Notes: a model not told the origin generated them from the sequence alone. A DNA stretch of 64,000 nucleotides from Catonia carolina (GCA_035578175.1 JAQMRL010000008.1:93298541-93362540); one strand, 5' to 3'; positions 33,189 through 45,675 are shown, numbered from the stretch's first letter. Program-made: numbers and translations.

Positions 33189-33954
33189 TCTGGTGTGAAA
33201 CACTGACACAACTTTCTCATGCCGATGCAAATAATTAACAATAAACCTAACATTAGTATTAAAACATTAGAAATTAACAAAAAACTAACCTCAAAAACAT
33301 TAGTAAAATACACAAAATTAAAATCGACCTCAGTTTAGCTTAAAAATTCGGGAAATCGCTCATTCACGCTAAACCAGGCACTGTATAAAAAAATGCTTAA
33401 AATAAAAGTTTTAGATCTCTTAATTTCCTACAAATTTTATTTTATACACTTTTGTCGTAAATTGCATTCTAAGGCCGAAATCTTTAGAAAAAAGATTTTT
33501 CACACGTTTTCGTGAGAAAAAAACAGAAAATTGCTAATTACCGCTAAACTAAACGTTATTCAAAAAAATGTTTGAAATAAAAGTTGTAGAATTTTACATT
33601 CTCTACAACTTTTATTATATAACGTTTTGCACTGAAATGCATATTAAAGCCGCAATCTTAAAAAGAAAATGTTTTTACGTAAAAACAGCCTCACGCAGAA
33701 TTTCAGCAAACATGGCGCCTATTCTATCATGTAGAGAATAAAAAATGTAGTAAACCATGCGATTTTAAAAAAATCGTAGGACCAGTTTTTGAGAAAATCG
33801 CAAAAAAGTGAAAAATTATACGAATAAACTACTACTTTCGGTTGACCGATTTTGATGAAAATGTTCGTGTCGGGTCCCGGTAGTGGTATTTAACTTAAGT
33901 TTCAAGTTTCAAGTTCGTACGATGTTCCGTTCTTGAGATATTCTATTCACACAC

Positions 33955-34044
<90 letters not shown>

Positions 34045-34175
34045 CAATCGCTAAAAACATGTTTTTTGGGTTCAGGGGGTCTGAAAACGTATAGATCCGG
34101 TGAAAACTCGATTTCGAAAAATCGACATGAAAACAATACTTTCCTTCCTATATATTCATATAGGCAAGAGAAAGT
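33189..34175 (+). mobile_element. Family E element, full length, nested in T2 (E8)
   Basis: Both termini, both body repeats, the AC tract (33952-34040, with a GCGCGC interruption) and the 3' hairpin are present. Its position inside T2 dates it after T2. Confidence 0.9.
33952..34040. repeat. (AC)n microsatellite inside E8
   Basis: About 44 units with one CGCGCGC break, at the fixed AC position of family E. Confidence 0.95.
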
Positions 34176-34700
34176 AAAAAAGTCAGTCATCTGCTTTTGT
34201 TTTTTGTTTTTTTTTTGAGTTAAAACACTTTTTCTTGATTTGAAACTGAAGTTTTGTCAACATAAGTGTGTCACAAAGCAAAACGTGTGCTTTACAAATT
34301 TAAGCATGTGCTTTACTTTACAAAGCGCGTATTTACAAATTTAAGCGTGTGCTTCACTTTACAAAGCACGTACTTCCTGTGCTGTACAAATTTTATCTTT
34401 AATGTTATCACATTACAAGAAATTTACTTAACATTAACGTTACGAAAAAAGAATAAAAAAAATTTCATCCGACGTGCGCGGATAATCGGGAGTTGACTGT
34501 ATTACAATCATCTCACAATAAATAATGAGTATAAATGTAATTTCTTACGTTCTAAATTCATAGTTTTTTATAAGACACCATCAGCATACTTGAACACTTA
34601 TAAGCGATAAACTCATTCTCATTTAGCCAGCTGTTTTCGGTCATATCAACTTTTTTTAAATAAAGCTCTCCACACGCACATTTTCCATCACCCATCAGTA

Positions 34701-35853
34701 TTACAGTTAACTCTCCGTATTCGCACATTCAGTACTCGCGGATTTTTCAGTATTCGCAGTTCCATTATTTGTTACCTTTTTCGGTATTCGCGGTTTAAAG
34801 AATTCAAACGTTCAAAAATGAACTGAAAGAACAATTTAAGCATTAAAACTGTACTATGTAAGGCGTACATTAAAAATATTTTTACACGCTATGGATGCTG
34901 AACTAGATCGTTTTAAGTGTTGGAAACATATTACCACGGCTGATTGTATTTCATGCATTAAATATGCTCTCGACGAAATGAAGCAGCCTACATTAATTTC
35001 TTGTTGGAAAAAGCAGTGACGTTACTGATTTGAGCACTAACAGAACCGAAAATACAGTTGAAAAATCTCCGAAAACGCAATTTAAGTTGCGCATAATATC
35101 GCCAGGGACGACTTCAACGAGTTGGGAATGACTGATGTTAGTGAACTCACAAGATGAGCTTGCTGATCAGGAATTAGACGAATTAATACGAACATCTGAT
35201 ACGGAAGAGGATGAGGGTGACAGTACGGTGCTCGCCCAACGTTGAGCACAAAAGTTTTGTCAGAAAGTTTTAAACTTTACCGTGATCTTCGTCAGTTTGT
35301 TTTTGAACGATCATCCTTCAATGGAACACGGCATAACGTTCAAACGCAAGATCGAAGATGTCATGTCGGATTATAAAAAAAAATCATACGTGGATTTACA
35401 AAAAAAATAGCAAACAAGGGAAATTTACACATTTCTTTAAACCTACTTAAACCTCAATCTTTTTGTAAACTTCAATTATTTAAATTTTATTTAATATCTA
35501 TAATTCTAATTGTTTACATTGTTGTCCATAGTGGTTTACGTGATTGGTTAGTTAGATTAGTGATTAGTAACAACCAATAAAATGTTTTGCACATCATTCC
35601 TGAATAACGTGCTTTTATTGCGTACATAAAGTAAATACAGAACCTACATAACATCGAGTTGGTGGTTTAAAAATGGTAAGTTAGGCATGTTTATATAAAT
35701 ATAGTATGTACACTATAATATGTATGTACTTCGTATAGGGATTACTTATAAATTTAATTCAATTTCCGTATTCGCGGTTTTTGTATGTAGGCCTATTCCG
35801 TATTCACGGCGAATTTTCGGAACTTAAGCCCCGCGAATACGGAGAGTTTACAA
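34701..35853 (+). mobile_element. pogo/Tigger-like element T3
   Basis: Left end GTTAACTCTCCGTATTCGC and right end, in reverse, GTAAACTCTCCGTATTCGC, with TA nearby on both sides. About 1.15 kb. Several further copies of the GTATTCGCGG string lie near both ends. Internal coding is decayed. Confidence 0.85.
34891..35230 (+). pseudogene. Tigger-like transposase C-terminal remnant in T3
   Basis: An ATG frame at 34891-35019 reads WKHITTADCISCIKYALDEM then KQPTLISCWKKQ-stop, matching the region of pogo/Tigger proteins where I..AW.xIxxxTLxxCWxK occurs. Downstream, with frame changes, comes a stretch that reads DELADQELDELIRTSDTEED, the acidic linker typical after it. Stops and frame changes rule out function. 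Confidence 0.72.
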
Positions 35854-36080
35854 TACTTCCAAATTCTCCATACACGAAGACAATATAAAATAGATCATTA
35901 TATAACGGGTTTAGAAGATAAACCAAATCACTGATGTGCTTATTCGCTTTGCGGCTCCATAGAGACCAAGTCGTGCAGTTTTCCAGAAGTTTTCTTCGTG
36001 TCGAATCAAATCAAATTATACAATTTTCAAAATTTTGGAATCTGCAGCTGTTTGCCGACCAAATTCAAGACTCGTTTTTT

Positions 36081-36303
36081 ACTTTCTCTTGCCAGTATGA
36101 ATATATAAGAAGGAAAGTACGTATTGTTTTCATGTCGATTTTTCGAAATCGAGTTGTCACCGGATCTACCCGTTTTCAGACCACCTGAACCCAAAAAACA
36201 TATTTTTAGCGATTGTTGTGTGTGTGCGCGCGCGCGCGAACAGAATATCTCAAGAACGGAACATCGTACGAACTTGAAACTTAAATTAGATATTACTATC
36301 GGA
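36081..36303 (-). mobile_element. Family E fragment, 3' end (E9)
   Basis: Runs from ACTTTCTCTTGCC through the hairpin and a short (GC)n tract (36224-36238) to CTTAAATTAGATATTACTATC, where the mariner remnant begins. Confidence 0.82.
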
Positions 36304-36304
36304 T

Positions 36305-36838
36305 GTTCGGTTGAGCCTGTTTGAGAAGGCGAAATACTAATTTAACGGCAACACATCTCATTTGCAAATCCTCAGTCAAAATCCACTGGCACGAGCTCCA
36401 ATTCACGCCAGTCTCTTCAGAAATTTCGGTGATCGCGAAACGACGATCCTCATTGATTTTTTGGCGGATTTTTAAGTTTTCATCGTTTCGAGATATTGAA
36501 GGGCGCTCAAACTACTCGAAAACTTGTGTGCGGCTAATGACATCCCCTTGCAAGCCTGTTGAAGCATTTGGTAAGCTTCGGTTATCGATTTTTCAAGCAG
36601 GAAACAAAATTTCAAACACACTTAGTTCTTTTAAATCTGCGTTAAAGACAACGCAAACGGAACTCGACAACAATAAGAGAAATACAACACCAGAATCTAA
36701 CCTACAAACTGACGCCATCTGGGCATTTGTTTGCAGAAGGTCTCTACTAGCTCCATCTAGCGGGAGAACTCTTTACTACGTCTACGAATAACAGTGCACT
36801 CTCAGTCCGGTTTTATGCGGTCCCTCCTTGTATGACCT
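36305..36838 (-). pseudogene. Mariner transposase N-terminal half (second mariner)
   Basis: On the minus strand the frame reads LKELSVFEILFPA, stop, KIDNRSLPNA, then GDVISRTQVFE, stop, FERPSISRNDENLKIRQKIN, EDRRFAITEISEETGVNWSS and CQWILTEDLQM. This matches the paired helix-turn-helix region of mariner/SETMAR-type transposases, where SRTQVFEWFKRF, IREDRRLTIxEIAEE and CQxILTEDLxM are conserved. There are two in-frame stops, and the catalytic half is missing past 36305. A GGAGGGACCGC end at about 36820-36830 may be the TIR. Confidence 0.82.
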
Positions 36839-38430
36839 GAGAATTAACTGATATGTTATAAATTTTATTTTATTTAATTAACCTTTTCTTACATGTTTTC
36901 AATCCTAACTTTGTTTTTTTGTAAAAAGCATGTAATTACAAGTTTCAACCCAACCGGTGAAGTTGTTACGGCTTTCAGCGACGAGCTGGCGGCCGCATAA
37001 CACACAAACACACTAAATACTTTCATCTTAACACTATTTTCTAGGTTTCATGGGTCATTAAACGAAAGGATCGATTAAAACCTAGAAATAAAAATATTTT
37101 CAACAATAAAATTTCTCACGATGCTATGGAGAACGGGAAAGTTAAAATTTATTTAAAGAAAAACATGAATAAATTAATCTTAACGAACTCTTTAATATAG
37201 TCGACATTGAGGTTACTTAAAATTAATTTTAGAATGGAAGACAGAATTTGAGAACAACAGAGCATTTGTCAGGCTTAGTAATTTTTCTTTTCCCGTATAA
37301 GCTTTGTGTTCTTTGTTTATTTTTATTCATAGCTGCGTAATTTTACAACAGTATTTACAAAGTCTATTTATTTTGTTTTATTTTTTTGGAAAAAGTAATA
37401 AAGGTTTTTATAAAGATGTTCTTTTTTTCTTGTTGTTACAGTACAACATACACAAAAGTATCGTCCTCAACATATACTTTATTCATTTTCTGTCTTCCAG
37501 TTATGCAGTATTAAAAGATGCAAACCCGTATGAAGTTCTGTTTTACTGATGTTGGTTAAACAAATAGAATCAACCGTAAAGATATAATGAATGAAATATT
37601 TATTGACTTTCTGATTTTTTTTTTGCTAGAATGCACAGAGTGCTCATAGATTAAAGTTATTCCTAGGATAAATATTTCGGATTATTCAACGTTTATAAAA
37701 CTATACGAACATTTTAAAAATCCGAACCTGCTTTACTCGAACTATACACAGATTAAACCATAAGTCGCTTAACCTTGTCTTTAGTACTTTCTTACATCCC
37801 TTCATCATTCTTACGTTTCACATGTGGTCCTATAGAAGGATATATTAAAAGTGTGTTGGAGTGAAGAACTTCACGACTTCAAAATACTACATTTAGATAA
37901 GACAACTGAAATTTGCACCATTATAAAAATACAATATTGTACAAACAATGGAAGTTATGGTAATTCCCAATTACTGTAACTTCCATTACTTAGTTAAGAC
38001 TTTAAATAATGCCTGGAAAAACCCCCATCGTTAGATTAAGTTACATTAGAATAGTAGTTAGACAATAAGTTGTAAATATAGCCCACGGTCAATCGTCTGA
38101 TATTGTTTAGATGGGTGTATTTCTCCCTCTGTGTTTTTGGGCCTTTTCTCCACTTACCAACTTTCAGCCAATCATTGGGGTAGTTCTCCTTCCCGTTGAC
38201 CCTCCAGGTTTGTTGAACGGTTGGTGGGAGAGGAATCCTTGTCAACCAGAGGTTTCCTCGTTCAAACCCAGGAAATTCACAATCCGTTCCCTGGGGACTT
38301 AAGTGTGAAATAAACGGTTAGTTAAGGAGTAGAATTTTAAGAAGATACTAGGAGAACGATGAGTCTGGGAGAACGAAGAAAAGAAGAAGAAAAGGGAGAC
38401 ATTTAATTCGAGGTAATTCATTCGTATATT
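36839..38430. other. No gene seen
   Basis: AT-rich. Less AT-rich DNA at 38105-38310 contains a B-box-like CGTTCAAACCCAGG (38260-38273) but no good A box, so a SINE is not claimed. Confidence 0.45.
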
Positions 38431-38440
38431 TTATTAAGGG

Positions 38441-38764
38441 TTTTTTTTATTCCTAGTATGAGTACTTTGCAATCTGTTCAATTCAAAACAATAAGTAACC
38501 CCATGACCCAATCAGATGAGGATGATATGTATGACGTGTAAATGAGGTGTAGTCTTGTACAGACTCAGGCCGACCATTCCTGAGAGATTATGGTTCATTG
38601 AACCCCAACCATCAAAGTACACCGGTAACTACTGTCTAGCATTCAAATCCGCATAAAAGTAACTACCTTTACTAGGATTTGAACCAAGAACCTTCGTCTT
38701 CGAAAATCAACTGTTTAAACAGCTGATTTTGGCGACGAATTTACCTCTAGACCAACCCGGTGGG
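38441..38764 (-). mobile_element. tRNA-derived SINE family B, full length (B7)
   Basis: Complete copy with B box GGATTTGAACC on the plus strand and head CCAACCCGGTGGG. Short TTATTAA repeats flank it (38431-38437 and 38765-38771). Confidence 0.88.
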
Positions 38765-38771
38765 TTATTAA

Positions 38772-39957
38772 TTTTTTAATTTCTTGTTTTTATATTAACG
38801 TCGCTGCAAAAAAGTTGGCTATATTTTAAAATAGGTTAGGGTACTATAAAGATAATTTTGTTAGCAGTAAGTTTATTTAGTTAGTAGTTTATTATGCTTT
38901 AAATATTTACTGTAAGTAAAGAGATAGTATTTTTATTTATTTCACATGCTCTGCTGACAGAGCTGGCGCCCAACAATTTTTTTTATTTTTTTTCAGTTCA
39001 CATTTAAGTGTTTGCCCACCGGTCGAAGTTGAAGGTGGTGCAAATTATGGGCTCCACTGCAAGTATAAAACGAGTAGGCTATTTTAGATTAAGTAAGAAT
39101 ATAGATTATTGAAAAATATCATGCAAAACAAAATAACAAATAAATCTGTTTCAAGACTATCTTTAAGATAATTGTTTTTCTATTTTTACTTTTTCTTTAA
39201 TGTCTTCCTAACTGTGTAATTTAATTTTTAATTAAATAAAAATTGTGCAGATACAAGAGCGTTTAAAATCAAATTAAAATAGTGACATAAAGGTTTGCAT
39301 TCTAAAATTAAATTTCACTAGGAAAAGTTATAATTTAATTGGTAAAAAGTCAATAATTTTTAGAATAAGGATTTATTTTAGTAAAAAAAATCCCCCATAA
39401 CTTGTTTGATAATTTATAAACTTTTCTATAATTTTCTTGGTGTATTCAACATCAAGAACTAAATTTTAATGCGTCATATTGAATCGACCAAAAGCAATAC
39501 GATTTTTAATAATCCCAAAAATAACGTACGTGTATTTGACATAAATTTCAACAGGAATTATTTAAAATATAAATTACTTGGTTGATTATCAGCTATCTAC
39601 ATATAGTCCAACTAGCACATGAAAGGAATCTAACAAAATTAAAGCCAAAAAATGTTAACTTGTCATCAACAGTGTTGAATTAAAATATTTTAAGGGTAAA
39701 AACTTTACCGGTTATCATCAACTGAAATGAGTTGTAGTTAAATCAAGAGTTCAAAGAAAATATCTCATAATATCTTAACGTTAAAACAAACCGCTGAACG
39801 ATGATAAGTTCGACTATTTTTAGTTGCATCAGATGCTTGGATTACAAATTGCGGAGAAAATTGTGATAGGTTGTATTAGCGCAGTACGACGTAAAAAATT
39901 TCCGGACGTAGTCCGTGACCTTGGCTTTACATTCTAGCTCAAAAAAATTTCAAATCT
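38772..39957. other. No gene seen
   Basis: AT-rich unique DNA. A TGGCGCCCAAC (38964-38974) resembles a tRNA-Lys primer-binding site but has no LTR or gag/pol nearby. Confidence 0.45.
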
Positions 39958-40036
39958 ATTAATTAATTAATTAATTAATCTAATCTTAATTAATTAAGAT
40001 TAAGATTAATTAAGATTAATTAATTAATTAATCTAT
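39958..40036. repeat. AT-rich palindrome of TTAA/ATTAA units
   Basis: Runs of TTAATTAA around CTAATCTTAATTAATTAAGA and TTAAGATTAATTAATT form an imperfect palindrome of about 75 bp that could extrude as a cruciform. It arises largely from simple-sequence growth. Confidence 0.75.
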
Positions 40037-41268
40037 TAATTTCAATATCTATTATTCATTTTTCTTCCTGAGTAATTCACATGAATCTTTTCAGAATTAA
40101 ATTTTCTACAAATTTATTTAAGAAAAAATACACCTTCATTTACCAGTTATGGAAGTAATCTTACGTTAAACCCAAAAATGTGTTATTTCTTTGCACCAAT
40201 TCTTGTGTTTTATGTAAAATATCTCCGAAAGTATTGGATTTACAGCTCTGGAACCAATTTTATTCAATTTTTCAGATTAAAAAACATAAGAAACAATCGT
40301 ATTTGTATTTTTGTTTACCTTTAACATTTTTATACGGTCCTACTTCACCGAGGGTACAGAGTTCTAAGAGAAATTTTTTGCTAGCCGTAACTCGCTAACT
40401 AAGCGTTTTCAGGCATATGTTTATAGGAACTTTTTTTCTTATTTTTAGCTATAGAATGAGATCCCAAGAGATTGCCGTATAGTTTTGAATCACCCTATAT
40501 TTACAACAGATTTTTACAATTTTTAAAATTGCTCTCATCAAAACTAAGCACACAAATTTTAATGAGTTGAGTTAAATACGCTTTAAAAATTAAGCTTAGT
40601 TGAAACATATTTCGATCAAAAATCCTATTTGGAAAGGGCTAAAGGACTTCCAATCAAATTTTAACTGATTCACCGTGGACTAGCTAAATCCAGATACATA
40701 ATAGAGGGGCATACATATTTAAATCTACCTGCGCCTAAATGGAATAAGTGGGATGTTAACTCAATTACAGAGAAAATTCAGTTAACTACACTTAATTCAC
40801 ATGTCACAAAACGATGAGCAAATGTGATGGTGAAATGAAATACGCTTTACGACTTACTGAAGATCACTGCTTTGTAGATGAATACTGAACAGTGCAGAGC
40901 TATGCATTTATTGTTCCCGATATATTTATCAGGATGGTAATTTTAGCATAACTAAATAGTATAGGATAGTAATTTAGTTAATTAGTAATAGTATAGATTA
41001 ATTATAGATTAATTAATTGAAAGTTATTAGTAATAGTGTAGATAGTAATTTAGTTGGTATAGGATAGTAAAACTAATAGGATAGTAATTTTAACAAAATT
41101 ATTTTCCCAAAAAAACCGATATCTGTAGACAAAGGTTTAACCACCAAGAAAACATAGATTGTGACAAGGATTACACTTAAGATGCTGCTAGATTGTAAAT
41201 AAATTTTCGTATAGGCTACTGATAAAATTTCTACATTTATTTTTACATACCACAATCATTTAAAAAAA
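40037..41268. other. No gene seen; possible TE end
   Basis: A block at about 40190-40500 ends GAATCACCCTATA, the kind of end seen on some insect DNA elements, but no matching left end was found. The part at 40940-41090 is a local repeat of GGATAGTAATTTAGTT units. Confidence 0.4.
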
Positions 41269-41874
41269 TCTGGTGTGAAACACTCACACAACTTTCTCTT
41301 GCCAAAGCAAATAATTAACAATAAACCTATCATTAGTAATAAAACATTAGAAATAAACAAAAAACTAACCTCAAAAAACATGAGTGAAAGACGCAAAATT
41401 AAAATCGACCTCAGTTTGGCTTAAAAATACGGAAAATCATTCTTTCACGCTAAACTAGGCTCTGTAGAAAAAATTACTCTAAATAAAAGTTGTAGATTTT
41501 TTACGTTCCAATAATATGTACACTTTTGTCGTAAAATGCATACTAAGGCCGAAATCTTTAAAAAATCGGTTTTTCACAAGTTTTCGTGAGAAAAAAACAG
41601 AAAATCGCCAATTATAGCTTAACTAAGCGTTATACAAAAAAAATGTTTGAAATAAACGTTGTAGGGCGTTAAATTCTCTAAATTTTTTTATTATAGGCCT
41701 ATAAATTTTTGCGCTAAAATGCATATTAAAGCCGTAATCTTAAAAAAACATTTTTTTACGTGAAAAAAGCCTCACCAAGAATTTCAGAAAGAATTTCGAA
41801 AACTCGATTTCGAAAAATCGACGTGAAAACAATATTTTCCTTCCTAATATATATTCATATAGGCAAGAGAAAGT
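41269..41874 (+). mobile_element. Family E element with deletion of the AC region (E10)
   Basis: Both termini present; the segment between CCAAGAATTTCAG and CGAAAACTCGATTTCG is gone, taking the whole AC tract. It is about 605 bp and shows that the tract is not needed for the copy to persist. Confidence 0.87.
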
Positions 41875-42169
41875 AAAAATTTATTGTACATGGATAAGTA
41901 ATTAACCTATTATTATATGTTTCTCTAAAACCAAAATAAAATTTATAATTTGGAAATTATGAGTGTGAATAGAATAAAATAAATAGGTATGTTCACACTT
42001 TTTACGTTAAAGCACTTCAAGGCAGCATTTTTTTGTAACTATTTTGACGCTATACTTCTTAAGAAAACAATATATTATTTTTAAATGAAGCGTCGTACAA
42101 AGAAAACGAATCATAGAATTTTCAATTTCATTTTTTTTTTTAATTACTTTATTACTACTAGCAATTTCC

Positions 42170-42262
42170 TTTTTGGTAGCGTGCTAAAACATATGCAGTA
42201 GAATCTGGGTTTGATTATCGGCTCGGATTTGTAATTATTGTAACACGTTAAAGAACATGTAC
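42170..42262 (+). repeat. tRNA-derived SINE family D scrap (D8)
   Basis: GGTAGCGTGCTAAAAC followed by a decayed B box GGGTTTGATTATC and the TTGTAACACGTT block. Weak match. Confidence 0.4.
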
Positions 42263-42296
42263 CGAAGTTAGTTTAAAAAAAAGTAATATTATTTTT

Positions 42297-43227
42297 ACTT
42301 TCTCTTGCCTATATGAATATATAGGAAGGAAAGTATTGTTTTCATGTCGATTTTTCGAAATCGAGTTTTCACCGGATCTATACGTTTTCAGACCCCCTGA
42401 ACCCAAAAAACATGTTTTTAGCGATTAGTCTGTGTGTGTGTGTGTCTGTGTGTGAACAGAATATCTCAAGAACGGAACATCGTACGAACTTGAAACTTGA
42501 AACTTAAGTTACATACCACTACCGGACCCGACACGAACATTTTCATCAAAATCGGTCAACCGGAAGTAGTAGTTTATTCGTGTAAATTTTCACTTTTTTC
42601 GATTTTATCAAAACTGGTCCTACGATTTTTTTTAAAATCGCCTGGTTTATTTAATTTTTTATTTTCTACAAGATAGGGTAGGCGCCATGTTTGCTGAAAT
42701 TCTTGGTGAGGCTGTTTTCACGTAAAAACGTTGTTTTTTTAAGATTACGGCTTTAATATGCATTTTAGCGCAAACATTTATATAACAAAAGTTGTAGAGA
42801 ATTAAAAAAACCTACAACTTTTATTTCTAACATTTTTTTGTATAACGCTTAGTTTAGCGGTAATTAGCGATTTTCTGATTTTTTCTCACGAAAACGTGAA
42901 AAATCAATTTTTTTTAAGATTTCGGCTTTAGTACACATTTTACGACAAAAGTGTATATAATAAAATTTATAGAAAATTAAAAGATCTACAACTTTTATTT
43001 AAAGAATTTTTCTCTACAGAGCCTAGTTTAGCGTGAAAGTGTGATTTTCCGTTTTTTTAAGCCAAACTGAGTACGAATTCCATTTGCGTCATTCACTCAT
43101 GATTAAAATAAGGTTACGTTTTTGAGGTTAGTGTTTTGTTTATTTCTAATGTTTTATTACTAATGTTAGGTTTATTATTAATTATTTTCACTGGCAAGAG
43201 AAAGTTGTGTGAGTGTTTCACACCAGA
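42297..43227 (-). mobile_element. Family E element, full length, short TG tract (E11)
   Basis: All family modules are present in reverse; the TG tract is only about 24 bp (42431-42454). Ends CACACCAGA at 43227. Confidence 0.9.
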
Positions 43228-43240
43228 TTTTTTTTAAAAT

Positions 43241-43372
43241 CCCTAACATGTTACGCTGAAATCTGTTCAGTTTCAGAACAATAAGAAACCACATGACCCA
43301 ATGAGATGAGGATGACATGTGTGGTTAACTGAATTCCAACCACCAAAGTACACCGGTTAAAAAGCTGATTTG
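43241..43372 (-). repeat. SINE family B, internally deleted scrap (B8)
   Basis: The 3' body and a piece of the middle are joined to GTTAAAAAGCTGATT; the tRNA-like head is gone. It directly abuts E11. Confidence 0.65.
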
Positions 43373-43447
43373 AAATTAAAATAATAATTTTTTTATATTC
43401 AGACTAATCCGCGTTTTGATGTAGATCAAATAATATAACATTCTTAT

Positions 43448-43600
43448 TGGCTGGCCCGTTGGCGTAATGGTCGTAACATTTTCTATGTCAGGGGTCCCGG
43501 GTTCGATTCTTGGTCAGGTCTAGCATTAATTCATCGCTCTATTTTCATTTATTTACAGTCTTTATTAGCCTATGCATACATAACAGTGACACGTAAAAAC
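43448..43600 (+). mobile_element. tRNA-derived SINE family D (D5)
   Basis: A box TGGCGTAATGG (43460-43470, perfect to consensus) and B box GGTTCGATTCT (43499-43509). Continues TGGTCAGGTCTAGCATTAATTC; the 3' boundary is uncertain. Confidence 0.7.
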
Positions 43601-44054
43601 AATCCTATTACTGTGGCATTTTTCCACAATACTACACCTTAAAACTGCAATTTATGAGAAATATTTTACAGCAATTTATAGTTTTCTCTCCTTGTTAAAA
43701 AGAAACGTTTCGAAATCTTTTGCTACCGAGCACATATGAACCAAATGAAAGCAATAAAGCAAAGTTCAAGTTTCTAGACCTATTGGTTCTGGAAAAGTCG
43801 TGCAGAATGGATAAAAAAGGATCAGTTATGTTAGTTATTTATGTATACATGTTACACTCTTCAACCAAGGTAAATTTAATAAAAAAACCAATATTTTAAC
43901 TCCTGAAAATAAGAAGTTAGTTAATTTGTAACTAAATTAATTTATAAGTTAGATAATTCAGGTTAAAAGTAACGGTAATCAGATGCAAAAAATTGATTCA
44001 AAAATAATAAAACGTAGGATGAAAATGGTCTCTGCTGCAAAGTTCTTTGAAAAA
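43601..44054. other. No gene seen
   Basis: AT-rich, unrecognised. Confidence 0.5.
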
Positions 44055-44822
44055 TCTGGAGTGAAACACTCACACAACTTTCTCTTGCCAATGCAAATAA
44101 TTAACAATAAACCTAACATTATTAATAAAATATTAGAAATAAACAAAAAACTAACCTCAAAAACATAACCTTATTTTAATCATGAGTGAATGATGCAAAA
44201 TGAAAATCAACCTCAGTTTGGCTTAGAAATACGGAAAATCACTCTTTCTCTCTAAACTAGGCTCTGTAGAGAAAAATGCTTTAAATAAAAGTTGTAGATC
44301 TTTTAATTTTCTATAAATTAAATTATGTACACTTTTGTCGTAAAATGCATACTAAGGCCGAAATCTTAAAAAAATCAATTTTTCACACGTTTTCGTGAGA
44401 AAAAAAACAGAAAATCGCAAATTACCGCTAAACTAAGCGTTATACAAAAAATTGTTTGAAATAAAAGTTGTAAAATTTTCATTTCTCTACAACTTTTATT
44501 ATATAAAGTTTTGTGCTAAAATGCATATTAAAGCTGTAATCTTAAAAAAACAACGTTTTTACGTGAAAACAGCCTCACCCAGAATTTCAGCAAACATGAC
44601 GCCTACCCTATCTTGTAGAGAATAAAAAATTGAGTAATCCAGGCGATTTTTAAAAAAATCGTAGGACCAGTTTTTGAGAAAATCGCAAAAAAGTGAAAAA
44701 TTACACGAATAAATTACCACTTCCGGTTGACCGATTTTGATGAAAATGTTCGTGTCGAGTCCGGTAGTGGTACGTAACTTAAGTTTCAAGTTCGTACGAT
44801 GTTCCGTTTTTGAGATATTCTG

Positions 44823-44908
<86 letters not shown>

Positions 44909-45054
44909 GACACACACACAGACCAATCGCTAAAAACATGTTTTTTGGGTTCAGGGGGTCTGAAAACGTATAGATCCAGTGAAAACTCGATTTCGAAAAA
45001 TCGACATGAAAACAATACTTTCCTTCCTATATATTCATATAGGCAAGAGAAAGT
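44055..45054 (+). mobile_element. Family E element, full-length reference copy (E12)
   Basis: At 1000 bp this shows every module. These are: 5' end TCTGGAGTGAAACACTC with a small hairpin; subterminal inverted repeat ACTTTCTCTTGCC (44077-44089); two diverged direct body repeats, each ending with an AAATGCATA...TTAAA...CCG block (about 44343 and 44519); a GTTGTAGA...TCTACAAC hairpin; an (AC)n tract (44826-44920); and a 3' terminal imperfect hairpin (stem 45016-45032 with 45037-45055) whose outer arm GGCAAGAGAAAGT complements the 5' subterminal repeat. It encodes no protein. Confidence 0.9.
44826..44920. repeat. (AC)n microsatellite inside E12
   Basis: About 45 units with an AGACAGAC variation near its right end, at the fixed family E position. 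Confidence 0.95.
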
Positions 45055-45675
45055 AAAAAGAAGTGAGAAGTTAAGTAGTCTATACTACGAGTATATTATA
45101 CGTATATTGTGTTAATAAAAGCAGGTCTGAATTGCCATAAAAGTTTTAATAACTTTGTACTATAACAAGCGGAATTTCAAACCGCTACTGCAACAGCTTG
45201 CGTATTCACATACCAAAATTAATAAAACGTTCTTCTGCTTATGCATGTAACATTTCCAATAAAAGTTTTACATCGATTCCTAGTAAAGTATAATAAACAC
45301 AAAGTAAATATTTTCGACTATTAAAACTTAGTTTATTTGAACTTTGTATAATTTATATATTGATAGTACTCATACAGAGAGAAAGTGTCGCGATTGTGAA
45401 AAATGTTAAAAATTTTCGATACCCGAATTTCAAATGATCGTTAGCCTACATCTGATAACCCTCTTGAAGCCAAGAAAGTAATACATAAAAGTATCTCCGT
45501 CATATTTGATTGTAAATGTATGTATGAGTTTTACGGATATTAAAATTAAGATTACATAATTCCTACGCAATATAACCCAAATTTCTAAAAATCAACAGGT
45601 CAGAATAATTTTTTTATAATATTATTTGAATTCCATCATTATCTTGGTTATTATCGACCTTTTCGGATTAAGGAA
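45055..45675. other. No gene seen
   Basis: Unique AT-rich DNA without recognised content. Confidence 0.5.

Larger units (their letters stand above)
32826..34499. mobile_element. pogo/Tigger-like element T2, interrupted by E8
   Basis: TIRs CAGTCAACTCCCGATTATCC and its exact reverse complement at the right end (GGATAATCGGGAGTTGACTG), both flanked by TA (32824-32825 and 34500-34501). The interior outside E8 is about 690 bp and AT-rich without recognisable transposase, so this is a non-autonomous derivative. A two-copy 41 bp tandem repeat lies at about 34281-34362. Confidence 0.88.

Noticed and set aside
36321..36791. 156-codon plus-strand frame
   Set aside because: It is antisense to a mariner transposase fragment recognisable on the minus strand.
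38255..38275. B-box-like CGTTCAAACCCAGG as a further SINE
   Set aside because: No acceptable A box at the right distance, no TSD, and no second copy in the window.
38964..38974. TGGCGCCCAAC resembling a tRNA-Lys primer-binding site of an LTR element
   Set aside because: No LTR end (CA) directly precedes it, and there is no gag or pol similarity nearby; an 11-base match alone is weak.
40486..40500. GAATCACCCTATA as the right end of a DNA transposon
   Set aside because: No matching inverted end was found upstream, so the element cannot be defined.
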